Below, piece after piece: positions 1 to 11,651 of a stretch of 64,000 bases of DNA. How positions within the stretch are numbered: the first letter of the stretch is position 1; every line of letters starts with the position of its first letter. The position numbers were made by a program, and so were the translations under genes. Under the pieces are notes generated by a model that was not told the DNA's origin, did no database searches, and was given only the letters and a program-made list of their open reading frames with translations. Source of the DNA: Coniella vitis (taxonomy: Eukaryota > Ascomycota > Sordariomycetes > Diaporthales > Schizoparmaceae); assembly GCA_011317545.1 (NCBI GenBank), contig WUJK01000011.1, forward strand, positions 1 through 64,000, given 5' to 3'.

Positions 1-3000
1 CAGAGGGTAAAAGGCATATAACAGCGATTACAGCCACTATAAGGCTCGAACCGGCTAGACGATATAAATTCTTTAAGAGCGGTAAAGAATTCTTTTATCC
101 GAGAATAATTCGAATCGGTATTTAATAACGGGCAGTCGATTAAAGAGTGCTTTTCTCGAATAAGGCGTATTTTCGAAAACGGCCGACTTAAATAGCAAAA
201 CGAGCAGCTATTAAGTTTCCGAATTTTAGGAATCGTATACGAAATAAACCGCTCTATATTATAAGAAAACGTTCGTTTATTCGTAGTAATTCGCTCCGTT
301 ATAGCCTTCGATCGATTCGAGATAGTTTGCTCGATAGTTAATAAATCCGTATCCGAAATATCCTCGTTATCGTCTATATAGCCGTCTAACGTATTCCGAC
401 TCGATAAGCTTAGAATATCCGATTCTATAAAAGGAGCTTTAGAGACCGTATTTTCGAATAAATTCGAATTATTCTCTAAAGCCCCTTCGCTTATTAAGCC
501 TCTCTTCACGTTAATAATAGGGGATATTTCGATATCCGTATTAATATTAGAAGCTATAGGTTCGTCCCTATATATAGCTATAGACTTAGACGAATTACTA
601 GAGCTTTCTAATAAAATAGGGCTATTTACTTTATCCGCTTCTATTATTCGAGCCCTATTCTCTAGGGGGGCTTCGCCTTCCGGATCGATAATATACCCTA
701 GGGGACCCTTTATAGCTCGGAAAAAGCATATATCGCAGGGTAATTCCCCTATTTCGCAGGATACGCGATTTTCTCTACCGTCTAAAACGGAATCGAGAAT
801 AATTCGACGGCAAACCTTTCGATTAATATAATCTTTAAGGCTAAACTTCGCTAAATTATCGATCGATCCGCTAGAATTTAGAAACTGCTTATTATCGATT
901 ATAATAGCTTTACAGCTCCCTCCGTTTCGAGCCCCTCTCCCCGTTTGCTGCTTATAATCCTCTATAGAGAAAACGGCCTCCTATATGGAAAATATAGCGG
1001 ATATTCGGAATATCGAGCCCTCGACCTATAGCACTCGTTCCGATTAGAACGCGGCCTCCGAAATAATAGCGATTATTCGGAATATTCGACGAAAAGATAT
1101 CGATAACCTCGCTTTTATTAATACCCTCGACTTCGTCTATATTACTATAGAGTACTAAGCTATTAAGGGTATCCCGTAAATTCGATAACCTCTTTCTTCG
1201 TAGAGCAGAAGATTAAAGCCTTCGAATCGGAGGATAAGTTATCTTTTAACGTAAAGTTTAAATAACTTATTAATAAAGCCTTCCGTTTTTCAGCGTTTAT
1301 ATACCGTTTATTCGATATTTCAAGCCGAGTTACGGAATACGCTATATTCGGATTACTCGTAGGTAATCGGAAGATAAGCGGGTTATCGTTAGAAGGATCG
1401 ATAAAAAGCCCTTTCGAAAAAAATAGCTTTCTTTATAAGGAGGTAAAGTAGCCGTTAAATAAATAGTTTGGATTCCAAACTTAATTATTTCCCCTATTTG
1501 TAAAAAAGGCGGGCCTATAACGGCTATTTCCTTCTAAAAGGACTATCGCATTCGTCGAATATAATACGGTCTAAGCGCTTCGAATAGATAAGCTAGGCGA
1601 GAAGGGTCTGAAACGAAGGGAATAAGGCTTTTTCAGGCGTTTAAAAAGATAATTTTCTCCGCTTCGAAAAGGCTTTATTATCCCAGATAATAGACGGTAT
1701 CCCGAACGCTATAGCCCTTTTATATAAATCGTTTACTAACGTAACTAAAAGGGGCTAGAACGATAGAAACCCCCCCCTTCGAAGAGAAAGCAGGTAAAAA
1801 GAAATAAAGACTTTTACCTATTCCCGTACCTAATATAGCTAGAATAGGGCTTTTATTCGAGATAATAGCCTTTATTATAGTATATTGCGGTCCTCGGAAT
1901 ATAGCGTTCGGCCCTAGTAACGCTTTAAGTTCGTTCTTTAAGTCTATAGACTGTAAATCTCGTAAACGGCTTTCTCGAACTTTATTATTCTCTTTTTCTA
2001 AAAAGGTCTCGGCTTTTCTCTTAAAAGGGGTTAGGGTTAGGGGAGTTATAGCGAGGTTATATCGTTAAATCCTAATAGCTTATGCCAGCTTATAGAATAA
2101 CGTCGAAAGGCTTCCTTTTTCGAAGAGGTTTATATACGGCCCTGATTCTAATAGACGGCCGTATATATTATTCGCGATTTTAGAAGAGTGGGCGGCTTGT
2201 AAATCCTCTATAAGATCGTTCGAGGAATCGCTTGGAAATAAACCCTTCGCTATCGTTTCCAAAGCCTTCCGTATTAACTATTAACTCCCCTATTTCGTTC
2301 GAAGTTATATACCGTCTCGAAAGAGCTATAGATATATGCCTCCACTGGCTTAGGGGATATTTTCTGCCCTATAGATTCAGAAAATAATAGCCCTAGCCCC
2401 CTAGTTATTTTCGACGAATTAAAAATAAGGTAGCTGGAAGGAAGAGGTTTCTTTTTCGGTATCCGTATCCTCGAAACTACTAGAGTTTTCGCCTTTCTCT
2501 ATACCCTCTATAGACTTAATAGGCCAGATTTTTATCGCTAAAATTTCTTTATATTATCTATATTAGCCTGTAAAATCCTCGAAGAAAGGTAGGACTAATA
2601 GTAAATAATATAAAAGAAGTTCCGAGATTTCTCGAGGTATAAAGCGGTATATAACCTTTAAAAGCCCGGATCTATTATACCCTTTGTGATAATCTGTTAT
2701 AAGGGTTATTAAGCCCCTATCGAGAAATAGATTTCGAAGCCCTTCGTTATCCCCGTTTCGAAAGCGAATCGAAAGGGCTTCGGGGCCAGCGAGGAGGCTG
2801 CCCGCCGGTTAAATAGACTAATACCGCTAAACCCTCTAAAAAGCTGGAAATTAATTTAATATAGCGTCGACCTTCTAAAAGGCTCGGCTTACTAAAGTAA
2901 TCTAAACGATAAGTTGGAAACCAGGCCTTTTTAAGCCGCCTATTCGAAGAAATCTTCGTAATAAGCCAGTTCTTATACTTATAACGAGGTGCCTCTAAAA

Positions 3001-5275
3001 GGTCGTTTATAAAAGAATAGCCTATAATACTATTATTATAGTTATCGGCAAGAGAATCCCAGGGAATCGGTGGGAGGTTTTCTCTATAATATTCTAGAAT
3101 ATTCGAGCCTTTATATTCAGATTCGTTAATATATAATAGGGTACTAAGGGCCCTCTGAGATTTTTGAATTCCGTATCGAATAGCCTCTTGTAAAGAGGGT
3201 AGATCGAGACGAATATCCCTATATATTAAGGTATTATTATCCCAGATAATACCTCCGGGCTTAATAGTATTATTAATAATAGTAAGCCCGTACGATCGAA
3301 TATTTTCTAGATAAGGAATAATTCGAGGCCCGATAGTAGGAACCGAATAGAGGATATTTAAGCCCCTTAGAATAGTCCAAAGAGGTATAGCTTCGCACCT
3401 AGCTAATACTTCCGTATAACCGCTATTCTCTATTAAACCCTGGATATTCTCTTCGTATTTATTATAATAAAATAATAAAATAAAGACCCGGGCAAACGAA
3501 ATAATAGCGGATATAGAAGGCGTTATAACCTCTGGCTTTTCCCAGGTATTATCCTGTCGAATATGCAAAATAGCTATATAACTAATAATAATACTAGTAT
3601 ATTCGCCTCCTTCGATAGGCTCGGAAAGTAAGGTAATAAGTAGATTTAAAACGGAAGAATCTAGCTTCTGGAATAAAGCGATTGCTTCTAACGATTCTAA
3701 ATCACTCGAAGACGAATTCGAGGGAATTCCTCGATATATCGCCCCTATCGATAGTTTTAAGCCCTCTATAGCTTCTTTTTGCTTATTCGATAGAATAAAA
3801 GGGAGCCTTTCGGAATCCTCTAAATCGAAAGATCGAAATAAATAGCTTAAAAGCCGTTTATAAACGAGCTTATATCGTTGGACTGTTCTAGGGTTATACG
3901 AGAAAATAAAAGGCTTTTTAGGCTCTTTTTCAAAGCTTCGACGATTTAACTCTAGTAAGGTTACTCTCGGAATAAGCCCCCCGTTTACTAGCCTTTTACC
4001 CTCGAGAATAAGCCGGTCTATAGAAGAATAAACCTCTAAAAGACCCCTTCCTTGGAATTCAGAGTCTTCTGGAATAGCTTCCCCTACTAAAGAAGGCTTA
4101 TAAAGGTCTAATAGCGCTATTAATTTAGCTTTCGGTAACGAGCTCTGCTTTAGATGGTTTATAACCCCTAGCTTCTATAACCAGGGATTTGGACCGTCTT
4201 TTTCGTTTAAATCGCAAATAGATATATCGGATTTAAAGCGAATAGATTTAGCTTTCGAAGTAAAAGTAGTTAAATCTATAGATTTAGAGCTACTCGAAGC
4301 GCTATTAGACCCCTCGGAATCGCTATTACTAGACGACGAAAGAACAACTCTCTGGTTTCTTCTAATAAACGGCCTATTTACTATAAAAGTAAACGGCTCT
4401 TTAGAAGAGCTAGAATCTGAAATTCGTCGAGAATTTAATAGAAAGGGCCTATTCCGCTTAGTTCTAGGAATCTGAATAGGGCTACTAATAATACTACTAG
4501 TTGCGATTATAGTATTATTAATAGCGCTAGTAGAGAAACTAGAGGCCTGGTTTGGAATCGACCCTTCTATAGATTCTATAGGGCTAGTAATAGTATTCGC
4601 TTCGGGGTTAGGGCTAGAGATAGCCCTAGGGCTAGAGGTAACCCTAGGGCTAGAGATAGCCCTAGGGCTAGAGGTAACCCTAGGGCTAGAGATAGCCCTA
4701 GGGCTAGAGGTAACCCTAGGGCTAGAAGCAACCCTAGGGTTAGAAGGGCTCTTAAGGCTATTAGGTTTTATAGCTTTAGACGGCTTCTTAACCTGAAAAT
4801 ACGAACTAGCATATTTATTCGTAAAAAATCGTTGAATATAGACCTTTGATTTATAAAGCTTAATAGCTTTAGTCTTAGGGCGCCCCCTTGCCTGGAAAGT
4901 ATGGTCTTTTTGGATATGCTTTAATATCGTTGATTTTTTATACGCTATAAATTCGCATTCTAGGCATTTATAACCTTTCTCTAACCCTAACCCTTCTATA
5001 GGGGGCTCTTCTTTAGTAGGGAAAGTATTAAAACCCTTTAGCTCTTCTTCCGTTTGAATTAAGCCTTCTAAACCTAAAGCCCAAGGCTTAAATTCAGTTT
5101 TAAAAGCTTTATTCGAAATCGAATGCGGCGGGCTATTTAAATGCTTTCTAAGCCGGCTATATATAATAGCTATTTGGCAAATAGGGCATATAATAAGCCT
5201 ATATTTCGGAAGGTAATTTAGAAAGCGAAAGGAATATTCGCTCCCCTTTTTAGAGTTAAGGATAGAAGACTCCAT
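1..5275 (-). pseudogene. telomere-linked RecQ-type helicase gene, copy 1 (OrsD-like N-terminus + RecQ C-terminus), RIP-decayed
   Basis: The ATG is at 5275-5273 (minus). Residues 1-366 hold two C2H2-like fingers typical of the OrsD/DUF3505 domain: C30-x2-C33-x11-H45-x5-H51 and C104-x2-C107-x12-H120-x4-H125. A Ser/Pro-rich stretch of 12-residue repeats follows. The same frame runs on past one TAG (4175-4177) to about 2788, where an extra base shifts it; the TGGQPPR segment typical of fungal telomere-linked helicases lies at this shift. The RecQ core is further left: Walker A GTGIGKS at 1810-1830, DEC box at 1548-1556, and QQTGRGARNGG (motif VI) near 918-958, with many stops and frameshifts. The first 100 bases resemble the Cys-rich C-terminal region of these helicases, so the gene is nearly complete here. 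The family is a nuclear 3'-5' DNA helicase associated with chromosome ends. Family assignment is secure; function is lost. Confidence 0.82.
4604..4738 (-). repeat. 36-bp (2 x 18 bp) in-frame minisatellite inside the helicase ORF
   Basis: Alternating 18-bp half units, each containing CCCTAGGGCTAGA, run in tandem about seven times. Read on the minus strand they encode alternating SSPRVT and SSPRAI hexapeptides, so the array is a multiple of three and keeps the frame open. The duplicate gene at 23745-23830 has only about four half units. This is a length-polymorphic, Ser/Pro-rich linker between the zinc-finger part and the rest of the protein. Confidence 0.8.
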
Positions 5276-5280
5276 TTTAA

Positions 5281-5965
5281 ACTTTAGAGGCTTTAGAACC
5301 TTCTAGAAAGTCGATAGGTAGTAGACTTTAGAGGCTTTAGAACCTTCTAGAAAGTCGATAGGTAGTAGACTTTAGAGGCTTTAGAACCTTCTAGAAAGTC
5401 GATAGTTGATTTTTTAGAGTATATATAGCCCCTAGAGTAAAGTACGGTAGTAGACTTTAGAGGCTCTGGAACCTTCTATAAAGTCGATAGGTAATAGACC
5501 TTAGAGGCTAATAAACCTTCTATAAAGTCGATAATTGATTTTTTAGGGTATATAAAGCCCCTAGAGTAGAGTGCGGTAATAGACCTTAGAGGCTAATAAA
5601 CCTTCTATAAAGTCGATAATTGATTTTTTAGGGTATATAAAGCCCCTAGAGTAAAGTGCGGTAATAGACTATAGAGGCTCTATAACCTTCTATATAGTCG
5701 ATAGTTGATTTTTAGGGTATATAAAGCCCCTAGAGTAAAGCACGGTAATAGACCTTAGAGGCTTTAGAACCTTCTATAAAGTCGATAGAATATAGTGCGG
5801 TAGGTGGCTATAGAGGCTCTACAACCTTCTATATAGTCGATAGTTGATTTTTAGGGTATATAAAGCCCCTAGAGTAACGTGCGGTAATAGACCTTAGAGG
5901 CTTTAGAACCTTCTATAAAGTCGATAGAATATAGTACGGTAGGTGGCTATAGAGGCTCTGCAACC
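5281..5965. repeat. tandem repeats upstream of helicase copy 1
   Basis: A basic module (about 38-40 bp, containing TTTAGAGGCTTTAGAACCTT then AAGTCGATAG) recurs about a dozen times. It is often joined to a second module containing GATTTTTTAGGGTATATA and CCCCTAGAGTAAAG, giving a compound unit of about 115-120 bp. It starts right at the 5' end of the ORF, so it covers the promoter/5'UTR of the helicase. The same array flanks copy 2 (24375-25200). Divergence between units is mainly C/T and G/A, as RIP would give. Confidence 0.8.
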
Positions 5966-5977
5966 TTCTAAATAGCC

Positions 5978-6062
5978 TATAGTATATAGCTATATATACG
6001 TATATATATATATATATATATAGATTTTTTTTATCAAGCCCTCCGGAGGTTTTTTTTTTGCC
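5978..6062. repeat. TA microsatellite followed by CCTCCGGAGG hairpin and T-run
   Basis: A (TA)n tract is followed by a T-run, the 10-bp palindrome CCTCCGGAGG and a second T-run. It lies between the promoter repeats and the RIP-poor island. The duplicate at 25200-25275 keeps the palindrome. Nothing shows that it acts as a terminator. Confidence 0.55.
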
Positions 6063-6069
6063 TTCCTTA

Positions 6070-6235
6070 TATACCCTCCGACATTGGTTTACCCCACAGC
6101 ACGCTGGGGTGGGCTCGTGAGCACATTCAGAGTTGCCGACAAATTCATTTGTATGGGGATTTCAAAAAATCGTGCTCACGGCACCCAACCCATCTGCCCC
6201 CACGCATGCACTAGGGTAACTCGGCGAGTTATTTA
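6070..6235. other. RIP-poor unique island with inverted repeat GTGAGCAC
   Basis: About 165 bp that retains many CpA and TpG dinucleotides and is GC-richer than both flanks. It carries an 8-bp inverted repeat: GTGAGCAC on the left and GTGCTCAC about 55 bp further on. A close, slightly more mutated copy is at 25285-25445. No ORF is supported. Its survival among heavily mutated duplicated DNA suggests a short insertion or a constrained element; this is inference. Confidence 0.6.
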
Positions 6236-6414
6236 GTTATATTACTTTAAAATATATATAAAAAATCAGAAAGAAATCAATAAAAATATATATAGGGTTA
6301 TATAAATATATATTACGTAATATACTTAAGGGTTAGGGTAAAAGCGAAAGGAAAAATTAAAAAAAATAAATAATAGCTAGAATTTAGAAGGTTTTAGTAA
6401 GAGATCTATATATT

Positions 6415-9262
6415 AATATAAAAGGGATAGTCTAGGGTAAGTTAAGTAGAGAGGTCTAGGGTAAATTAAGTAGAGAGGTCTAGGGTAACTAGAGTATAAG
6501 ACTTAGAGTAAAAAAGAGTAAATAATATAAAGAGGTCTAAGGTAACTAGAGTATAAGACTTAGAGTAATAGAGAATAAGAAGCGTAAAGGGGTCTAGGGT
6601 AACTGGAGTATAAGACTTAGAGTAAAAAAGAGTAAATAATATAAAGAGGTCTAAGGTAACTAGTATATAAAACTTAGAGTAATAGAGAATAAGAAGCGTA
6701 AAGGGGTCTAGGGTAACTAGAGTACGAGACTTAGAGTAAAAAAGAGTAAAAAGTATAAAGAGGTCTAAGGTAACTAGAGTATAAGACTTAGAGTAAAAAG
6801 GAGTAAAAGGCGTAGAGAGATCTAGGGTAACTAGAGTATAAGATATAGCGTAGAGAGGTCTAGGGTAACTAGAGTATAAGCTTTAGAGTAATAGAGAGTA
6901 AGAAGTATAGAGAGGTCTAGGATAACTAGAGTACGAGGTTTAGAGTAAAAAAGAATAAAAAGCGTAGAGAGGTTTAGGGTAAGTAGGGTACGAGACTTAG
7001 AGTAATAGAGAGTAAGAAGTATAGAAAGGTCTAGGGTAACTAGAGTACGAGGTTTAGAGTAAAAAAGAGTAAAAAGCGTAGAGGGTAATTAGAGTACGAG
7101 GTTTAGAGTAAAAAAGAGTAAAAAGCGTAGAGAGGTCTAGGGTAAGTAGGGTACGAGACTTAGAGTAATAGAGAGTAAGAAGTATAGAAAGGTTTAGGGT
7201 AACTAGAGTACGAGGTTTAGAGTAAAAAAGAGTAAAAAGCGTAGAGAGGTCTAGGGTAACTAGAATACGAGACTTAGAGTAAAAAGGAGTAAAAAGCGTA
7301 GAGAGGTTTAGGGTAAGTAGGGTACGAGATTTAGAGTAATAGAGAGTAAGAAGTATAAAGAGGTCTAGGGTAACTAGAGTACGAGGTTTAGAGTATAAGA
7401 TATAGCGTAGAGAGGTCTAGGGTAATTAGAGTATAAGACTTAGAGTAATAGAGAATAAGAAGCGTAGAGAGGTCTAGGGTAACTAGAGTATAAGACTTAG
7501 AGTAAAAAGGAGTAAAGGGCGTAAAGAGGTCTAGGGTAACTAGAATACGAGACTTAGAGTAAAAAGGAGTAAAAAGCGTAGAAAGGTCTAGGGTAAGTAG
7601 GGTACGAGACTTAGAGTAATAGAGAGTAAGACGTATAAAGAGGTCTAGGGTAACTAGGGTACGAGACTTAGAGTAAAAAGGACTAAAAGGCGTAGAGAGT
7701 TCTAGGGTAACTAGGGTACGAGACTTAGAGTAAAAAGGAGTAAAAGGCGTAGAGAGTTCTAGGGGTAACTAGGGTATAAGATATAGCGTAGAGAGGTCTA
7801 GGGTAACTAGAGTATAAGATATAGCGTAGAGAGGTCTAGGGTAATTAGAGTACGAGACTTAGAGTAATAGAGAATAAGAAGCGTAGAGAGGTCTAGGGTA
7901 ACTAGAGTATAAGACTTAGAGTAAAAAGGAGTAAAGGGCGTAAAGAGGTCTAGGGTAACTAGAATACGAGACTTAGAGTAAAAAGGAGTAAAAAGCGTAG
8001 AAAGGTCTAGGGTAAGTAGGGTACGAGACTTAGAGTAATAGAGAGTAAGACGTATAAAGAGGTCTAGGGTAACTAGGGTACGAGACTTAGAGTAAAAAGG
8101 ACTAAAAGGCGTAGAGAGTTCTAGGGTAACTAGGGTACGAGACTTAGAGTAAAAAGGAGTAAAAGGCGTAGAGAGTTCTAGGGTAACTAGGGTATAAGAT
8201 ATAGCGTAGAGAGGTCTAGGGTAACTAGAGTATAAGATATAGCGTAGAGAGGTCTAGGGTAATTAGAGTACGAGACTTAGAGTAATAGAGAATAAGAAGC
8301 GTAGAGAGGTCTAGGGTAACTAGAGTATAAGACTTAGAGTAATAGAGAATAAGAAGCGTAGAGAGGTCTAGGGTAACTAGAGTATAAGACTTAGAGTAAA
8401 AAGGAGTAAAGGGCGTAAAGAGGTCTAGGGTAACTAGAATACGAGACTTAGAGTAAAAAGGAGTAAAAAGCGTAGAAAGGTCTAGGGTAAGTAGGGTACG
8501 AGACTTAGAGTAATAGAGAGTAAGACGTATAAAGAGGTCTAGGGTAACTAGAGTATAAGATTTAGAGTAAAAAGGAGTAAAAGGCGTAGAGAGTTCTAGG
8601 GTAACTAGGGTATAAGACTTAGAGTAAAAAATAGTAAATAGTATAGAGAGGTCTAGGGTAATTAGAGTACGAGACTTAGAGTAAAAAAGAGTAAAAAGCG
8701 TAGAGAGGTTTAGGGTAAGTAGGGTACGAGACTTAGAGTAAAAGAGAGTAAAAAGTATAGAAAGGTCTAGGGTAATTAGAGTACGAGATATAGAGTAAAA
8801 AAGAGTAAAAGGCATAGAGAGGTCTAAGGTAACTAGAGTATAAGACTTAGAGTAAAAAATAGTAAATAGTATAGAGAGGTCTAGGGTAATTAGAGTACGA
8901 GACTTAGAGTAAAAAAGAGTAAATAGTATAGAGAGGTCTAAGGTAACTAGAGTATAAGACTTAGAGTAAAAAGGAGTAAAAGGCGTAGAGAGATCTAGGG
9001 TAATTAGAGTACGAGACTTAGAGTAATAGAGAATAAGAAGCGTAGAGAGGTCTAAGGTAACTAGAGTACGAGACTTAGAGTAAAAAAGAGTAAAAAGCGT
9101 AGAGAGGTTTAGGGTAAGTAGGGTATAAGATATAGCGGAGAGAGGTCTAGGGTAAGTAGGGTACGAGACTTAGATTTATATAAAGTAAATAATATAGAGA
9201 CGTTTAAAGTAACTAGGGTATAAGACTTAGAGTAAAAAGCGTAGAAAAGGTTAAAATAATCA
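6415..9262. repeat. 57-bp satellite array (copy 1) with higher-order repeats
   Basis: Around fifty 57-bp monomers of the type TCTAGGGTAACTAGAGTA, GACTTAGAGTAAAA, AGTAAAAAGCGTAGAGAGG are mixed with short variants of about 38 bp lacking the middle. Blocks of several monomers are themselves repeated: an identical block starts near 7501, 7920 and 8395, i.e. periods of about 419 and 475 bp, which differ by one monomer. Each monomer contains TAGGGT, similar to but not a true telomeric repeat. The homologous array at 25640-26270 is only about 0.65 kb. Confidence 0.9.
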
Positions 9263-9345
9263 GATTATAAGGCTTAAACTAATATATATATAAAGATTTA
9301 TAATAACTATACTAAAAGATCTATAGAAAATAAATAATATAATAA

Positions 9346-10161
9346 AAAAACTTAAGTTTTTTTTTTATTTTTTAAAAAAAGAAGTTCCGTATTCGAGGTG
9401 ACTAGGGGCTATTTACGTAAGCCCTTTAACCCTGCCCAATAGGACGATTATATATACTCTGCGGTTACACTTTGTATATATATATATATATTCTGCGGTT
9501 ACACTTTATATATATATTTTCCCACAACCGTTCTATCGAGCAGGGGCATTACACCATTACGCGGCCAACCCTTCTAGTTATACTATAATTTAATACTATA
9601 TAACCTACTCATGATTATCAGAAAAACTTACCAGCAGTTTCCCCGACGTCACACTCGAACACGGAACTTCTAGCATCGTAGTCGGCCGTCGAAACGACTC
9701 GACCACTTTGCTTTTCGGTGAAAACTCTGATTTTTTCCGAACTTATATAGTCAACTTTACTATAGTGAAAAAAAAAAATATATAATAATATAGCCACTAT
9801 AGTGCATCCGGTATCAATCGAAAGCGCTAGATTCCAGCTATTCAAATATACTATTTATATTTTTATACCCCTTATATTCGCCGAGATATTCAGGGTTAAA
9901 GTTAGTGGGTCTACCCGGGTAAGAGTGGGTTTAAGTGGGTTTGGAATTTCTTATCGTTCTTATCGGGGCTAAGCGAGTTCTCGAATAACGCCCTGGGTTT
10001 AGGGTTAGGGTTAAAGAAAAATAGTACGTTGAATAGCCCTAAATCTAAGGAATCTAGCTCTATATTTTATATTATTCCAAGACGAATACTTATAAAAATA
10101 ATAATACTATTATATTTCTATAGAAAAAAAGAAAAGAAAAAAAAGAAAAAAAAGAAAAATA
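9346..10161. other. non-coding junction with direct repeats and telomere-type motifs
   Basis: No gene is supported except the tRNA-like relic listed separately. It holds a duplicated segment beginning TCTGCGGTTACACTTT (near 9458 and 9491, separated by TA repeats), a moderately GC-rich stretch 9520-9860, GGGTT-rich sequence 9890-9960 and a TTAGGGTTAGGGTT tract at about 10004-10018. A small ORF beginning at 10029 is low-complexity Lys/Tyr/Ile and is not believable as a gene. Confidence 0.5.
9628..9712 (-). other. possible tRNA-derived (SINE-like) relic
   Basis: The minus strand contains an A-box-like GTGGTCGAGTCGTTTCGACG and, about 35 nt later, a B-box-like GTGTTCGAGTG. This resembles the D-arm and T-arm region of a Ser/Leu-type tRNA, but the T stem does not pair properly and the anticodon arm is not recognisable. 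An 75-codon ORF spanning it (9618-9845) is probably incidental. It could be a degenerate tRNA-derived repeat head or coincidence. Confidence 0.3.
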
Positions 10162-10915
10162 GGCTATATTTATATACTATATTTATTTACTATATAGAAT
10201 ATATAGAAAGAGATATATATAGTACTTATTTATATTCTATTATAATCTTTTTATTTTTTTCTTATAATAACTTCTCTTTTAAAAAAGAAGAATAGTATTA
10301 TATAGTATTATCGAGTATTTATAATAAGAAAAGAGAGTAAAGGCTTAAAGTTAGATTATTTAAATATTTATTAGTTTATTATAATAATACTTTTATTTAA
10401 AGAAGATTAGTAAATAATAAAAATATATTTTAATTTCGATACTTTATTCCTCTTCTATATATATTTTTAACCCTAAGTAAATAGAACTTATATATAATAA
10501 TACTATATAAAGATATATATAGATAGATAAGATAAATAGTAGTAAAGGGTGAAAAGATTCTTTATTAATAAATAGATATATATCCTTTCTTCTTCCTTTT
10601 TTTTTCGTTCTTTTTTTTTTCTTTTTTCTATACTACGGAATCTTCTTTTCCTTCTCGCGCCTTTCTCTTTCCGATTCCCGGGGTAGTATAATAGAAGAAA
10701 ATACGTTATTTTATACGGAGAAGAAAAAAGAATTTTAGGTAGGTGGGGCTAAAAAGTGGGTCCCCTAAGGGGGGTATATTTTTAGTAGCGTTCTCGAGGT
10801 TTTGGATATCTAGGACCTTATATACCGGGGTCCGAAAAAAGTGGAGACTTTTGTGGGGACTTTGTAAATGGAATTAGATCTGATTCCATTTAATAATTAC
10901 TGTTAGGCTATATTT
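10162..10915. repeat. ~740-bp direct repeat, unit 1
   Basis: Begins GGCTATATTTATATACTATA and ends just after a near-palindrome TGGAATTAGATCTGATTCCA (about 10868-10888). The AT-rich first half and the more GC-rich last 230 bp (GGTAGGTGGGGCTAAAAAGT onward) are shared by all three units. It is slightly longer (754 bp) and more diverged than units 2 and 3. No coding potential is seen. Confidence 0.85.
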
Positions 10916-11651
10916 ATATACTATATTTATTTACTATATAGAATATACAGAAAGAGATATATATATAGTATTTATTTATATTCTATTATAATCTTTTTAT
11001 TTTTTTCTTATAGTAACTTCTCTTTTAAAAAAGAATAATAGTATTATATAGTATTATCGAGTATTTATAGTAAGAAAAGAGGGTAAGGGCTTAAAGTTAG
11101 ATTATATAAATATTCTTTAGTTTATTATAATAATACTTTTATTTAAAGAGGATTAGTAAATAATGAAAATATATTGAAATTTCGATACTTTATTCCTCTT
11201 TTATAAATATTTTCAACTTATCGTAAATAGAACTTATATATAATAATAATATATATAGATATATATAGATAGATAAGATAAATAATAGTAAAGGGTAAAA
11301 AGATTCTTTAGTAATAAATAGATCTATATCCTTTCTTCTTCCTTTTTTTTTCGTTCTTTTTTTTTTCTTTTTTCTATACTACGGAATCTTCTTTTCCTTC
11401 TCGCGCCTTTCTCTTTCCGATTCCCGGGGTAGTATAATAGAAGAAAATACGTTATTTTATACGGAGAAGAAAAAAGAATTTTAGGTAGGTGGGGCTAAAA
11501 AGTGGGTCCCCTAAGGGGGGTATATTTTTAGTAGCGTTCTCGAGGTTTTGGATATCTAGGACCTTATATACCGGGGTCCGAAAAAAGTGGAGACTTTTGT
11601 GGGGACTTTGTAAATGGAATTAGATCTGATTCCATTTAATAATTACTGTTA
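10916..11651. repeat. ~740-bp direct repeat, unit 2
   Basis: 736 bp, head-to-tail with unit 1 and almost identical to unit 3 over most of its length. Differences from unit 1 include CA to TA changes (for example GAATATACAG against GAATATATAG), so RIP or similar deamination acted after amplification. Confidence 0.85.

Larger units (their letters stand above)
2591..9345. repeat. segmental duplication, long copy
   Basis: This interval (helicase 5' half, upstream repeats, island, 57-bp array) is matched in the same orientation by 21720-26386. The shared block begins at AGGACTAATAGTAAATAATA and ends near GAAAATAAATAATATAATAA. The copies differ mainly by C/T and G/A transitions and by array length. 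Homology stops upstream of the helicase motifs, so copy 2 never had, or lost, the RecQ core. Confidence 0.9.

Noticed and set aside
8225..8815. 196-codon minus-strand ORF of LFTLFYSKSRTLVTLDLST-like repeats
   Set aside because: It is an artefact of the 57-bp (19-codon) satellite: any frame free of stops in one monomer stays open. No start context or non-repetitive sequence.
6415..9262. Satellite considered as a CRISPR-like or regularly spaced repeat array
   Set aside because: Monomers are contiguous without unique spacers, and the host is a fungus.
10029..10295. 88-codon Lys/Tyr/Ile-rich ORF
   Set aside because: AT-rich low-complexity sequence within the ~740-bp repeat; the frame is not kept in the other units.
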